Below, piece after piece: positions 16,865 through 26,209 of a stretch of DNA of 64,000 bases; within the stretch, counting starts at the first letter, position 1; every line of letters begins with the position of its first letter. This DNA comes from Novosphingobium sp. (lineage in GTDB: Bacteria > Pseudomonadota > Alphaproteobacteria > Sphingomonadales > Sphingomonadaceae), in assembly GCF_039595395.1 (NCBI RefSeq), contig NZ_JBCNLP010000001.1, forward strand, positions 1,736,001-1,800,000, given 5' to 3'. The notes under the pieces were generated by a model, which did no database searches, was not told where the DNA came from, and saw nothing but the letters and a program-made list of their open reading frames with translations. The translations under genes were made by a program, and so were the position numbers.

Positions 16865-18085
16865 ATGGCTGATGTGGTGATCGTGGGCGGTGGCCATGCC
16901 GGGGCCCAATGCGCCATCGCGCTGCGTCAGCAGGGCTTTGAAGGCAGCATCGCCCTGATCGGTCGCGAAAGCGAACTGCCCTATGAGCGCCCGCCGCTCT
17001 CCAAGGAGTATTTCGCGCGGGAAAAGAGCTTCGAGCGGCTCTACATCCGCCCGGCGCAGTTCTGGCAGGACAAGGACATTGCGCTGCATCTGGGCTGCGA
17101 GGTGGTCGCTGTCGATCCGCAGGCAAAGCTGCTGACGCTGAGGGATGGCGCGCAGATGGCCTATGGCAGGCTGGTCTGGGCGACCGGTGGCGATCCGCGT
17201 GGCCTGTCCTGTCCGGGCGCCAATCTGGCGGGTGTGCATGCCGTGCGCACCCGTGAAGATTGTGACCGATTGATGGGCGAGATCGATGGCGGCGTGAACA
17301 ACATCGCGGTGATCGGCGGCGGCTACGTCGGGCTGGAAGCCGCCGCCGTGCTGACCAAAATGGGCTGTCATGTCACGCTGCTGGAAGCCGCGCCTCGCGT
17401 TCTTGCCCGCGTGGCTGGCCCCGAGCTTTCCGCCTTCTATGAGGCTGAACATCGCACCCATGGCGTCGATCTGCGCACCGGCGTGACTGTCACCGCGCTG
17501 GAGGGTGAGGGGCGGGTCTCCGGTGTCAGCTTGGGCGATGGCTCGCTGGTGGCCGCCGATGCGGTGATCGTGGGGATCGGCATTGTGCCCGCGATCACGC
17601 CGTTGATCGCTGCCGGTGCTGCTGGAACGCAGGCGGTGGAGATCGATGCGCATTGCCGCAGTTCGCTGCCTGACATCTATGCCATCGGTGACTGCGCCAG
17701 CTTTGCCTGCGCCTATGCGGGCGGGCAGGCGATGCGCGTGGAATCGGTGCAGAATGCCAATGATCGGGCGGTTTGCGTGGCCAAGGCGATCTGTGGTGAC
17801 GCGCAGCCCTATCGCGCCTTTCCCTGGTTCTGGTCCAATCAGTATGATCTCAAGCTGCAGACTGCCAGCATATCGCGTGGATATGACGACACCGTGCTGC
17901 GCGAGGACAGGGCCGCGCGCAGTTTCTCGGTGATCTATCTCAAGCAGGGCCGGGTGATCGCGCTCGACTGCGTCAACCGGACCAAGGACTACGTGCAGGG
18001 GCGCAAGCTTGTCGAGGCTGGGGCGGCTGTCGATCCTGCAAGGCTGGCCGATGCCGACGTGCCGCTCAAGGCGCTGATCGCATGA
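16865..18085 (+). CDS. FAD-dependent ferredoxin reductase, putidaredoxin-reductase type
   Basis: 406 residues. Two Rossmann dinucleotide sites are visible: VIVGGGHAGAQCAIAL for FAD and AVIGGGYVGLEAAAVL for NAD(P)H. IYAIGDCA completes the FAD site, and a C-terminal domain with WFWSNQYDLKLQ is typical. It should reduce the adjacent ferredoxin. The pair replaces the single vanillate-demethylase-type reductase (IacF) that I recall from pseudomonad iac clusters. Confidence 0.87.
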   Translation: MADVVIVGGGHAGAQCAIALRQQGFEGSIALIGRESELPYERPPLSKEYFAREKSFERLYIRPAQFWQDKDIALHLGCEVVAVDPQAKLLTLRDGAQMAYGRLVWATGGDPRGLSCPGANLAGVHAVRTREDCDRLMGEIDGGVNNIAVIGGGYVGLEAAAVLTKMGCHVTLLEAAPRVLARVAGPELSAFYEAEHRTHGVDLRTGVTVTALEGEGRVSGVSLGDGSLVAADAVIVGIGIVPAITPLIAAGAAGTQAVEIDAHCRSSLPDIYAIGDCASFACAYAGGQAMRVESVQNANDRAVCVAKAICGDAQPYRAFPWFWSNQYDLKLQTASISRGYDDTVLREDRAARSFSVIYLKQGRVIALDCVNRTKDYVQGRKLVEAGAAVDPARLADADVPLKALIA

Positions 18086-18226
18086 AGCCGGCATGGGACA
18101 ATCGAGGCGTCACTCCTGTTGCGGCTGCCAAGGCGCGATGCGCGGCAGTGGCATCAGCGTGGAGTGCGGTCATGGTCTCGCGCTGCAATCTCCTTTCCTG
18201 CCAACTCTTTGCCGATTGAGGCTGTC

Positions 18227-20656
18227 ATGATTTTCCTGCCGTTCAAACGCCTCGCCTCGCTGGCTGCCCTCACACTCGCTTTGACCGCCGGTGGCCTGCA
18301 GGCCCGTCCGGTGACGATCAAGCGCGACACCTATGGCGTGCCGCATGTCTATGCCGACACGACCTATGGCCTGTTCTATGGCTATGGCTATGCCGTGGCC
18401 GAAGACCGGCTCTATCAGATGGAAATGGTCAAGCGTTCGGCGGAAGGCACGGTGGCGCAGGTGTTGGGAGGGGCCTATCTGGCGACGGACAAGGCGACGC
18501 GGGGCATGTTCGACCCCGCCTCGCTTCACCGCCAGCTCGCCGCGCTTCCGGCCAATGATCGCGCGATGTTCGAAGGCTATGCTGCCGGTTTCAATGCCCG
18601 CATCCATGCGGTCATGGCCCAGCCTGATAAGCTTCTGCCCCGTCAGTTCGTCACGGCCGGTTTCCAACCTTCCAGCTGGAGTGCCGACGATGTTGCGGCG
18701 GTATGGGTGGGGCTGATCCTCAACCGCTTCTTCTCGGGCAATATGGAGCTGGCCAACCTCAATCTGCTCAGTGAACTGCAGGCGGCCAAGGGAGCGGAGG
18801 AAGGCGAGAGGATTTACCATCAGCTGCGCTGGCTGGAAGACCCCACCGCCCCGACCATTGCCGCGCCCGAGGGATCCGCATCGCCCGCCGAGGCGAAGGC
18901 CGATCCTGGCGCAGCCGGTCTGCGCGGCGTGTCACGCGGAGCGGCTCTGGCCTATCAGGCCGGGCAGGAGGCACGTCTGGGCCCGGTTGCCGCCGCCGGC
19001 ATGCCCACGGCCAGCAATGCCTGGGTGATCGCCCCCAAGCGTTCGGACCAGCATCACACCGTGCTGTATAACGGGCCGCAGCAGGGATGGTTCAACCCCT
19101 CGATCATCTACGGCATCGGCCTGCATGGCGCGGGCTTCGATCTGACGGGGACCACGCCGGTCGGCCTGCCTGCGGTGTTCTTTGGCTCCAATGGCACGAT
19201 CGCCTGGGGATCGACCGTGGGCGCGCTGGACACCAACGATCTTTATCAGGAGACACTCGCGCCCGAGGACATGCATCGCTACCGCTATAACGGCGCCTGG
19301 CGCCCGATGATCGCGCGGCATGAGGTGATCCGGGTCAAGGGGCAGGCGGATGTGCCCTTCACCGCCTGGGCCACGGTGCATGGACCTGTCACCGGCTGGG
19401 ATGAGGCGAACCATACCGCCTATGCGCTCAAGCGAAGCTGGGTGGGACATGAAATCGAGACGCTGATGGGCTGGGCTCATGTGGGGCAGGCGCGCGACTG
19501 GGACGGTTTCCTCAAACAGGCCGCGCGTGTCTCGGCCTCCATCACCTGGTTTTATGCCGATGGGCGTGGCAACATCGGCTATGCTGGCCTTGGCCGTTTG
19601 CCTGACCGGCCCGCCAATCAGCCGGTTCAGTTCCCTGCCAGGGGGGATGGCAGCATGGAATGGCGCGGAACCTTGCCCTTTTCAGCCAATCCCAAGCAGC
19701 TCAATCCGCCGCAGGGCTATCTGGTGAGCTGGAACAACAAGACCATGCCTGGGCTCAAGGGCGACGGGGCTGATTACTCGCATATCGACCGGGTCAACGA
19801 ACTGGCAGCAGCTCTGAACCGCAAGCCGTTGCTGAGCGACAAGGAGATCTGGGATATCGATCGCTATGGGGCATTGGCCGATCTCAACCATCGCTATTTC
19901 GTGCCCTATATCACGCAGGCGGTGGCAGGGCTTGGGGAGGGAGATCCCTTGCGTCAGGCTGCCGTGCGGATCGCGGGCTGGGATGGACGGCTGACTGAAA
20001 GCGCCGTCTCGGGCTTCTATGATGGCCCCGGCGTTCCCCTGTTCCGTGCCTGGCTCGCCCATGCGCTGGAGCGGCTGCTGAAAGCCGACCTGCCCGCCGA
20101 TGTCTACGCCAAATATGCCGCCACCGGTTATCTCCCCGCGCTCAGCCCGCTCAGCGCCAAGCCGGGCAGCGGGGCCAAGCTGCTATGGTATGCGCTGCGC
20201 CGGGGGCAGGATGGCGCGCCTTTCGCCTATGACTTCCTGCATGGCCGCGATGCGCAGGCCCTGGTGCGTGACGCTTTGCGCGATGCGGTGAGCGACCTCT
20301 CCAGGGCGCAAGGCCCTGACATGGATCGGTGGCGCACGCCTGTTGCGCCGATGCAGTTTGCCGCGCGCAGTGTGGTGGGCGTGCCATGGGCGGGCGAGGA
20401 TGAGGACAAGGTGGTCGCTCCCTATCGCAATCGGGGCAGTGTCAGCCTGCGCGTCACGCTCGATCGACAGGGGGCATCGATGTGTTCAGCGGCGGCGCCT
20501 GGGCAAAGCGGTTTTATCGCGCAAGATGGGAAGCCCGACCGCCATTATGCAGATCAGCTGCCGCTTTTTACCGGATTTGCCTGCAAGCCCGATTGGCTGA
20601 CTGCGAGCGAAATCGCCGCCCATGTTGAACGGCAGGAGCATCTGGACGATGGGTGA
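18227..20656 (+). CDS. Periplasmic penicillin-G-acylase family amidohydrolase (Ntn hydrolase)
   Basis: 809 residues from ATG 18227, after TTGAGG and before a signal peptide ending near GGLQA. The precursor resembles E. coli penicillin G acylase along its whole length: DTYGVPHVYADT, FYGYGYAVAEDRLYQMEM, GIGLHGAGFD, WGSTVGA, and APGQSGFIA near the end. The autocatalytic cleavage site gives an N-terminal nucleophile Ser263 (SNAWVIAP), so a spacer would be removed to make an alpha/beta heterodimer. The family hydrolyses arylacetyl amides. Against the E. coli beta chain as I remember it, pocket residues PheB24 and PheB71 appear as Gln and Ala, while PheB57 is kept. It lies 141 bp after the auxin operon, so indole-3-acetyl-amino acids are a plausible substrate. 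That is an inference. Confidence 0.88.
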   Translation: MIFLPFKRLASLAALTLALTAGGLQARPVTIKRDTYGVPHVYADTTYGLFYGYGYAVAEDRLYQMEMVKRSAEGTVAQVLGGAYLATDKATRGMFDPASLHRQLAALPANDRAMFEGYAAGFNARIHAVMAQPDKLLPRQFVTAGFQPSSWSADDVAAVWVGLILNRFFSGNMELANLNLLSELQAAKGAEEGERIYHQLRWLEDPTAPTIAAPEGSASPAEAKADPGAAGLRGVSRGAALAYQAGQEARLGPVAAAGMPTASNAWVIAPKRSDQHHTVLYNGPQQGWFNPSIIYGIGLHGAGFDLTGTTPVGLPAVFFGSNGTIAWGSTVGALDTNDLYQETLAPEDMHRYRYNGAWRPMIARHEVIRVKGQADVPFTAWATVHGPVTGWDEANHTAYALKRSWVGHEIETLMGWAHVGQARDWDGFLKQAARVSASITWFYADGRGNIGYAGLGRLPDRPANQPVQFPARGDGSMEWRGTLPFSANPKQLNPPQGYLVSWNNKTMPGLKGDGADYSHIDRVNELAAALNRKPLLSDKEIWDIDRYGALADLNHRYFVPYITQAVAGLGEGDPLRQAAVRIAGWDGRLTESAVSGFYDGPGVPLFRAWLAHALERLLKADLPADVYAKYAATGYLPALSPLSAKPGSGAKLLWYALRRGQDGAPFAYDFLHGRDAQALVRDALRDAVSDLSRAQGPDMDRWRTPVAPMQFAARSVVGVPWAGEDEDKVVAPYRNRGSVSLRVTLDRQGASMCSAAAPGQSGFIAQDGKPDRHYADQLPLFTGFACKPDWLTASEIAAHVERQEHLDDG

Positions 20657-21153
20657 GGGGGCTGATGTCCTCAAGGGGAGGTGGCGATCTTTATGGGGCG
20701 CGCGGATAATCTCAATTCAGTTGTGATGTCGGGAACTGTGTTGGTCGTATTGGGTCGGCGGTAAGCGCGTTCCCGAACTTTCAGCGCCATGGATCACGAT
20801 ATGGCTATCAACCGTACCGGCTTTGCGGGAGAGGTTGGCACTGGAGTGTTGGATGAACGAAGGCCCGCTTTCGATGATTACGACAGAGTCCCTTTATGTC
20901 GCCTTTGTCAGCGGTCCATACTGCGGCTCGGGTATCGGTGATGTTGCGCGACCGCGATTAGGGTGGCGTCCGAAAAAAAAAGGGCGGATTAAGACAATGC
21001 TTCGTCGCTAATGCCATGAATAAAAAATTCCCCATGATCTTTATGGACAGCGAGATCTTGCAGGCTTCGGCATATCGATTTTCTCTGTGAGGATTGTCTG
21101 CACTGATGAAGGGAGGCGCACAGAGGATTCGCCTCCCTCCTTCGCATACCGGA
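20657..21153. other. Intergenic stretch without a recognisable gene
   Basis: Nearly 500 bases between the acylase and the UrcA gene, which converge. A 62-codon open frame at 20823-21011 lacks a ribosome site and codon bias. A run of nine A residues occurs near 20974. I see no convincing hairpin terminator, RNA gene or repeat. Confidence 0.5.
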
Positions 21154-21540
21154 TCAGTCTGCCGAGTTTTCGATCTGCGCCACGGCCTGGGCGATCGCAT
21201 CGGTGCGGCAGGTCTGATAGGCGACCGAGCGCTCAACTTCCATGGTGTTGCCGCGCAGCGGGGCGCAGACCCGTGTGGCCGCATGGGCGACGCGACGGTT
21301 GATCTCATTGCGGTCGGCCGCATTGTTCAGGTCCAGATCGGCATAGGATACGCGCAGGCTGGGCGCGCCATTGTCATTGATCTCGACCGGCGCATGAAGC
21401 GCGGTGACGGTGGTGTCGGTCGCCGTGGCAGCATGGGCGGTCATCGGAGCCATGCCCAGGGCAAAGGTTGCGATCACGGCGCTGCTGGCGGCAGCGGCGG
21501 TAAGGAAGCGGGGGGCGGCGGAGCGGATGGTGTTGAACAT
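21154..21540 (-). CDS. UrcA-family exported protein
   Basis: 128 residues from the ATG at 21540, preceded by AGAGGAAACC. A signal peptide (through MTAHA) is followed by the UrcA-type domain: VSYADLDLNNAADRNEINRR, a Cys in TRVCAPL and a later Cys in YQTCRTDAI that can pair with it. UrcA proteins are small periplasmic proteins common in Caulobacterales and Sphingomonadales. Their function is not established. Confidence 0.82.
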   Translation of the reverse strand: MFNTIRSAAPRFLTAAAASSAVIATFALGMAPMTAHAATATDTTVTALHAPVEINDNGAPSLRVSYADLDLNNAADRNEINRRVAHAATRVCAPLRGNTMEVERSVAYQTCRTDAIAQAVAQIENSAD

Positions 21541-21986
21541 GGTTTGGTTTCCTCTGCTGGTGCTGTCCGAACTGTTCGAAGCAGCGATGCCTGAGTATTT
21601 GCAGGGGGCGTGCCAGTTTCTAAAAAGCCGCAGAAATTCGCCATTTTTGAGCGCGGAAAAAAGTGTCAATGAGCTGACGGTGGAATTAATCCCAACTTAA
21701 TTTGGTGGATTGCCCCAATTCTTGGCGATAAATTTCAAGCATAGGCCATGCACCAGTCAACGTCGGACCGGAGCAGCGCCGCCGCCCTACTGCCCCACCT
21801 GAACCTAAGGCTGGCCTCGGCGTATAGGGCAGAGCTCGAGAAGGGTCGTTTTGTCAGCGGTACCGACCTGTCGCCCTATCAACCAGCTCGACTTCCAACA
21901 CGAGGCCGGAGTACCCTGAACTGCCCGCGTCCCGGCGTCCTTAAAACCTGCAACAAGGCATTCGCCACGGAAGGAGTCCTCACAGA
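21541..21986. other. Divergent intergenic region
   Basis: The region separates the leftward UrcA gene from the rightward DUF1275 gene and must hold both promoters. It contains an AT-rich patch around 21640-21740 (TTAATCCCAACTTAATTTG among others). Open frames inside it lack ribosome sites. The ribosome site of the DUF1275 gene, AAGGAG, is at 21971-21976. Confidence 0.45.
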
Positions 21987-22727
21987 GTGTTGATCCAACG
22001 CGGAGACGATCGCAGTCAGCACCTCGATCGGCGCCTCGCCTTCATTCTGGCGGGTGTAGCAGGCAGTCTGAACGCTGCTGCCTTTCACGCCGTCGGTTTC
22101 TTCTCCGCCAATATGACCGGGAACGTATCGACACTGTCGAGCCTGATCGCGATGGGGCAATGGTGGCATGGGACGGGCTATCTGCTCATTGTGCTCACCT
22201 TCATCGGTGGAGCTGCCGTATCCTCCCTGACGATCGACCTTGGCCTGCGCAGGGACATTGCGACGATCTATGCCTGGGTTGTTCTGGCCGAAGCCTCCAT
22301 GCTGGTGGCCCTCGTGCTGATCAGGCTCACGATGGCGCGCGGGCCTGGCATTCCGTTTCTCGTTTTGGGGCTCAGCTTTCTGATGGGGCTGCAAAATGCC
22401 ATCGTGACCCATATTTCACAGGCTCGCGTGCGCACGACCCATGTTTCGGGCATGGCAACCGATCTGGGGATTGGTCTGGCACGGCTGATTGTCATGCCAA
22501 GAGGCGGTATGGGCGATGAGGAACGCTCGACCGTCTTGCTGAAGCTGCGCCTGCATGCCGGGACGATTGCCTGTTTCATGATCGGTGGCATTCTGGGAGT
22601 GCTGGCATGGCGCTGGTGCGGGGACGTGAGCCTGGCGCTAAGCGCCTTGCCCCTGTTCGCCGTGGGCATGGCGGCCTTGCTCGGCGCATCACGACAGGCA
22701 GCGGATGAGACCGGGCGCCTGTCGTGA
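21987..22727 (+). CDS. DUF1275 (YoaK-like) membrane protein
   Basis: 246 residues from a GTG start 10 bases after AAGGAG. Six or so hydrophobic segments are visible. The first carries the family motif LAFILAGVAGSLNAAAFHAVGFFSANMTGN, and a middle one has LSFLMGLQNAIVTHIS. DUF1275 proteins are inner-membrane proteins of unknown function, possibly transporters. It stands alone. Confidence 0.8.
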   Translation: MLIQRGDDRSQHLDRRLAFILAGVAGSLNAAAFHAVGFFSANMTGNVSTLSSLIAMGQWWHGTGYLLIVLTFIGGAAVSSLTIDLGLRRDIATIYAWVVLAEASMLVALVLIRLTMARGPGIPFLVLGLSFLMGLQNAIVTHISQARVRTTHVSGMATDLGIGLARLIVMPRGGMGDEERSTVLLKLRLHAGTIACFMIGGILGVLAWRWCGDVSLALSALPLFAVGMAALLGASRQAADETGRLS

Positions 22728-22789
22728 TCCCGCAGACAGATCGGTGAATGAGCGGTCGCTGCCAGCAGATCAACTTTCATTGCTCAACA

Positions 22790-24040
22790 TCAACCGATCA
22801 GGATCCGTATCGCCAGAGCTGCGGCAAGCGCCGGGATCATCGTCACGGTGCCTGTCTTCAGGAATTGCCAAAAGCCCACATCCTCGCCCTCACGGCGGAT
22901 CGCCTGCAGCCAGAGGATGGTGGCAAGCGAACCCGTGACCGAGAGGTTCGGGCCCAGATCGACACCAATCAGCAGCGCATCGACCACCAACCGTGGCGGA
23001 TGGGCCTGCATCGCGGCCATGCTGGCAATTAGCCCGGCGGGCAGGTTGTTCATCAGATTGGACGCGAAAGCCAGGACGGTCCCCGAAAGCGCCGCAGCCC
23101 ATGCCGGATCAGCGGAGGCGCGGCCCATGGCGCGGGCGACAAGGGCGATGCCGCCAGTGCGGTCCAGGGCCTCGACCAGCACGAACAGTCCGGCGACCAG
23201 CGGCAGCACGCCCCAGGCCACGCAGCGTACAACCCTGGCTGGTGATTGCCGCGCCATCCCGCAGACCACCAGCGCCGTGGCCATACCGGCAAGGCAGGTC
23301 GGCCAGCCCAAGGGACGATCGGTGGCCGACATGATCATCAGCAGCACTGCCGTAGCGCCGATCCCCGCCATGGCCGCCATCCCGCAGCGGGAGAGCGGTT
23401 CGCGCGTGAGATCGCTCATACAATGGCCCGCAAGCCTGCGCCGCTCTGCCCAGCGCAGCATCGCGAAGGTCACGGCGATGGCAGCCAGCGAGGGCAGGGC
23501 GAAAGAGCCCAGCCATTGCCCCAGCGGCGGCATCGCGCCGCCATACAGCACCAGATTGGCCGGGTTGGAGATGGGCAGCACAAAGCTGGCCGCATTGGCC
23601 ACCAGCGCGCAGGCGAACAGCGCGGGCAGGGGATCGGCCCTTGCCTTGCGTGCGGCGGCGAAGACGGCCGGGGTCAGCACCACGGCGGTGGCGTCATTCG
23701 ACAGGAAGGTGGTGATGACGATCCCGGCGATATAGACCAGCAGGAACAGGCGCGCCGGGCTGCCCCCGGCGTGGATGGCGGCGGTGGCGGCCACCCAGTC
23801 GAACAGGCCATGCTCGCGCGCGGTTTCGCTCAGCAGCATCATGCCGATGAGGAAGAGGTAGACATCGAGCCCCTTGCCGACCGCGCCCAGCGCCGCCCCG
23901 ACCGGCATCAGCCCGAGCAGCACCAGCAGCAGCGCGCCGCCTGCCGCCCAGATCGCCTCGGGCCAGCGAAAGGGGCGCGCGATCACGCCTGCGGTGGCCA
24001 CGCCGCAGATCAGCCAGACAGCGCCCATGCCCCAATCCAT
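22790..24040 (-). CDS. ArsB/NhaD-type (ion transporter superfamily) permease
   Basis: 416 residues. About 11 membrane segments are visible, with two half-repeats. The first carries FLSNDATAVVLTPAVFAAARK and the second FASNLMNNLPAGLIAS, the re-entrant asparagine/threonine motifs of the ArsB/NhaD/CitM superfamily. Arsenite, sodium/proton exchange or an organic anion are all possible substrates. No arsR or arsC is nearby. The start overlaps the upstream MFS stop as TGATG, so the two membrane proteins are translationally coupled and may be functionally linked. Confidence 0.82.
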   Translation of the reverse strand: MDWGMGAVWLICGVATAGVIARPFRWPEAIWAAGGALLLVLLGLMPVGAALGAVGKGLDVYLFLIGMMLLSETAREHGLFDWVAATAAIHAGGSPARLFLLVYIAGIVITTFLSNDATAVVLTPAVFAAARKARADPLPALFACALVANAASFVLPISNPANLVLYGGAMPPLGQWLGSFALPSLAAIAVTFAMLRWAERRRLAGHCMSDLTREPLSRCGMAAMAGIGATAVLLMIMSATDRPLGWPTCLAGMATALVVCGMARQSPARVVRCVAWGVLPLVAGLFVLVEALDRTGGIALVARAMGRASADPAWAAALSGTVLAFASNLMNNLPAGLIASMAAMQAHPPRLVVDALLIGVDLGPNLSVTGSLATILWLQAIRREGEDVGFWQFLKTGTVTMIPALAAALAIRILIG

Positions 24041-25293
24041 CAAGACTGGTCCGTTCCGCCGCAGGCCGGGCGCAAGATCCCGGCAAAGCCCAGCCACAGC
24101 CCCACGCTGACCACGGCAAAGCTGCCCAGCACGTAAAAGGCCACGCGATATCCCAGCTCCTGCGCCAGCCAGCCGCCAATCGCCGGGCTGAGCGCGGCGC
24201 CCATCCCCTGCACCGTCATCACCGCGCCTTGCCCGACATTGACCCGCCCCGTGCCGCCGAGCAGGCAGGCAACGAGCCCCGGCACCGCCACGCTCTGTAA
24301 TCCGGCGCCCACACCATCGAGCGCCTGCACCGGCCAGACGCCCCAATTCTCGATGACGCTGCCCGCCAGCAGACCCCGCAGCGGCAGGGCGGCAAAGGAG
24401 ATCAGCAGCACCAGCCAGTAGCCGCGCCCGGCGGCCATGCGCATTGCCAGCAAGGCTGTGGCGATCATCACCCCCTGCGCTACCACCACCGTCTGCGCGA
24501 CAAACATCGCCGGATCGCCTTTGCCTGCGCCCACCACCGCCAGCCCGTAGAGCGGCAGCATGGCGCCATTGCCCAGATGGAAGCAGGCCAGCGCCGCCGC
24601 CAGGATCAGCATCGGTCGATTGCCGAGCAGCATCCGGAAACCCTGTGCCTGATCGTTCCCGGCACTTTTTGCTTCCAGGCCACGCGCAGCGCGATGGTCG
24701 ATGGCGCGCTCGGGGATCGCCAGAACCGAGGCGATGGCCAGCACGCCGAAGACCGCGGCCAGGTAGAAGATCGCCACCATGCCAAAGCGCCAGCCCAGAT
24801 AGCCCGACAAGCCTGCTCCCACCATATTGCCGGCGTGATTCCAGGCCTGATTGCGTCCGTTTTGAGCGTTGAAGCCGCTCTGCCGCACGATGCCCAGCGT
24901 CATGCCCGTCACCGCCGGGCCGATGGCGGCCCCGGCGATTGCCGTGGCGATCTGGCTGACGGTCACAACCGGCGCCGATTGCGACAACAGGATGAGAAAG
25001 GAGGCCAACACGGTGCAGATGCCGGTGACGATCACCACCAGCCGCTTTTTCTCGGTATGGTCGATGAAGGCGCCGGCTGGCACCGTCATGATCATGCCGG
25101 CCACGCCCCCGGCGGTCATCACCGTGCCGATGGGGCCGGAGGTCCATCCGCGCTGCTGCAGAAAAACGCCCAGAAACGGGCCGATCCCCGCCTGCATGTC
25201 GGCCATGAAGAAATTGAGGGATTGCAGCGCGGCCTTCGCCTGGCCCTTCGATGATGGTTCCTGCGTCTCGAACGGCAGTGATCTGGCGGCCAT
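24040..25293 (-). CDS. MFS transporter
   Basis: 417 residues, about 12 membrane helices. FFMADMQAGIGPFLGVFLQQRGW opens the first helix. A GAFIDHTEKKRLVV loop matches the MFS motif between helices 2 and 3. The family, with a DMQ motif in helix 1, is often found beside metabolite or metal-related genes. The substrate is unknown. It is the upstream member of a two-gene operon with the ArsB/NhaD-type permease. Confidence 0.82.
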   Translation of the reverse strand: MAARSLPFETQEPSSKGQAKAALQSLNFFMADMQAGIGPFLGVFLQQRGWTSGPIGTVMTAGGVAGMIMTVPAGAFIDHTEKKRLVVIVTGICTVLASFLILLSQSAPVVTVSQIATAIAGAAIGPAVTGMTLGIVRQSGFNAQNGRNQAWNHAGNMVGAGLSGYLGWRFGMVAIFYLAAVFGVLAIASVLAIPERAIDHRAARGLEAKSAGNDQAQGFRMLLGNRPMLILAAALACFHLGNGAMLPLYGLAVVGAGKGDPAMFVAQTVVVAQGVMIATALLAMRMAAGRGYWLVLLISFAALPLRGLLAGSVIENWGVWPVQALDGVGAGLQSVAVPGLVACLLGGTGRVNVGQGAVMTVQGMGAALSPAIGGWLAQELGYRVAFYVLGSFAVVSVGLWLGFAGILRPACGGTDQS

Positions 25294-25513
25294 GAGGGTT
25301 TTCCCGAAAGCTGTCTCCGGAAGGGAGAATGTGCCTGATCGGGAATGGGTGCATCGCAGGGAGGATTTTATGCGGGGAGCGTTCGGGCGTTCCGGTCAGC
25401 GCAATCTTGGTCAAAGCATTAAGGAACAACCCTCATGCCCCTTGATTTGGAATGAGACCGGGCTGACAGCAGTGACAGACCGCATGTTCCAGACCTTCCA
25501 GGACGTACCCATC

Positions 25514-26209
25514 ATGACGAAGCGATCGATTACAGCGACCATCATTGGCTGCGCCGCCATGGCGACCCTGGCACTGGTTGGCCCGGCGCTGGCCCGCGCG
25601 CGCGCGCCCAGCGCGAACAGCGACCAGGCGCATGGCCCGCAAAGGCTGGTCGACAAGGCGGCCTCGGTCGCTGTCGAGTTTCAGCGCGATCAGGGCAAGG
25701 CCGGTATCATGCGCCAGGCGCGTGGCATGTATATCGTGCCGGAATACGGGAAGGCTGGCTTTATCATCGGCGGCAAAGGCGGCGCCGGCGTGGTGACGGT
25801 GCGCCATGGCACGAACTGGACCTCGCCCGCGTTCTTCAACTTCGGTGGCTTGAGCGCCGGGCTGCAAATCGGCGGTGAGGGCGGGTCCTTGATCTTCTTG
25901 CTGATGAACCAGAAGGCCGTCAACGCTTTCCGCCGCGACAATAAATTCGCGCTGACCGCCAACGCCGGTCTTTCGGTGGTCACCTATTCGACTGCGGATC
26001 AGGCCAATCTTGGCCGCGCCGATGTGGTTCTGCTCACCAACACCAAGGGCGCCTACGCAGGTGCGACGATCGAAGCCAGCAATGTTGGCGTGGATGGTGG
26101 GCGGACCCGTGAATTTTATGGCCAGATGATCAATCAGAATGCGCTGCTCGATGGCCGCGTGCCGCCGACGGCCGGTGCCCGCATCTTGCTGAGGGTGCTG
26201 CCGCGCTGA
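25514..26209 (+). CDS. Exported SYLF-domain (Ysc84-like) protein
   Basis: 231 residues from ATG 25514 (MTKRSIT), preceded by a weak AGGAC. Signal peptide to about ALARA. The SYLF/Ysc84 domain is clear: VPEYGKAGFIIGGKGGAGVVTVRH, then GGLSAGLQIGGEGG and a long DVVLLTNTKGAYAGATIEAS segment. Bacterial SYLF proteins are lipid-binding or of unknown function. The stop at 26209 lies within about ten bases of the prophage junction, so the gene may sit next to the insertion site, but it looks complete. Confidence 0.83.
   Translation: MTKRSITATIIGCAAMATLALVGPALARARAPSANSDQAHGPQRLVDKAASVAVEFQRDQGKAGIMRQARGMYIVPEYGKAGFIIGGKGGAGVVTVRHGTNWTSPAFFNFGGLSAGLQIGGEGGSLIFLLMNQKAVNAFRRDNKFALTANAGLSVVTYSTADQANLGRADVVLLTNTKGAYAGATIEASNVGVDGGRTREFYGQMINQNALLDGRVPPTAGARILLRVLPR

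Noticed and set aside
20823..21011. 62-codon frame between the acylase and UrcA genes
   Set aside because: No ribosome site, poor codon usage and no domain.
22790..25429. An apparent 879-codon minus-strand frame spanning both transporters
   Set aside because: Its first half is out of frame with the MFS gene and meaningless; only the part from 24040 down is a protein (the ArsB/NhaD-type permease).
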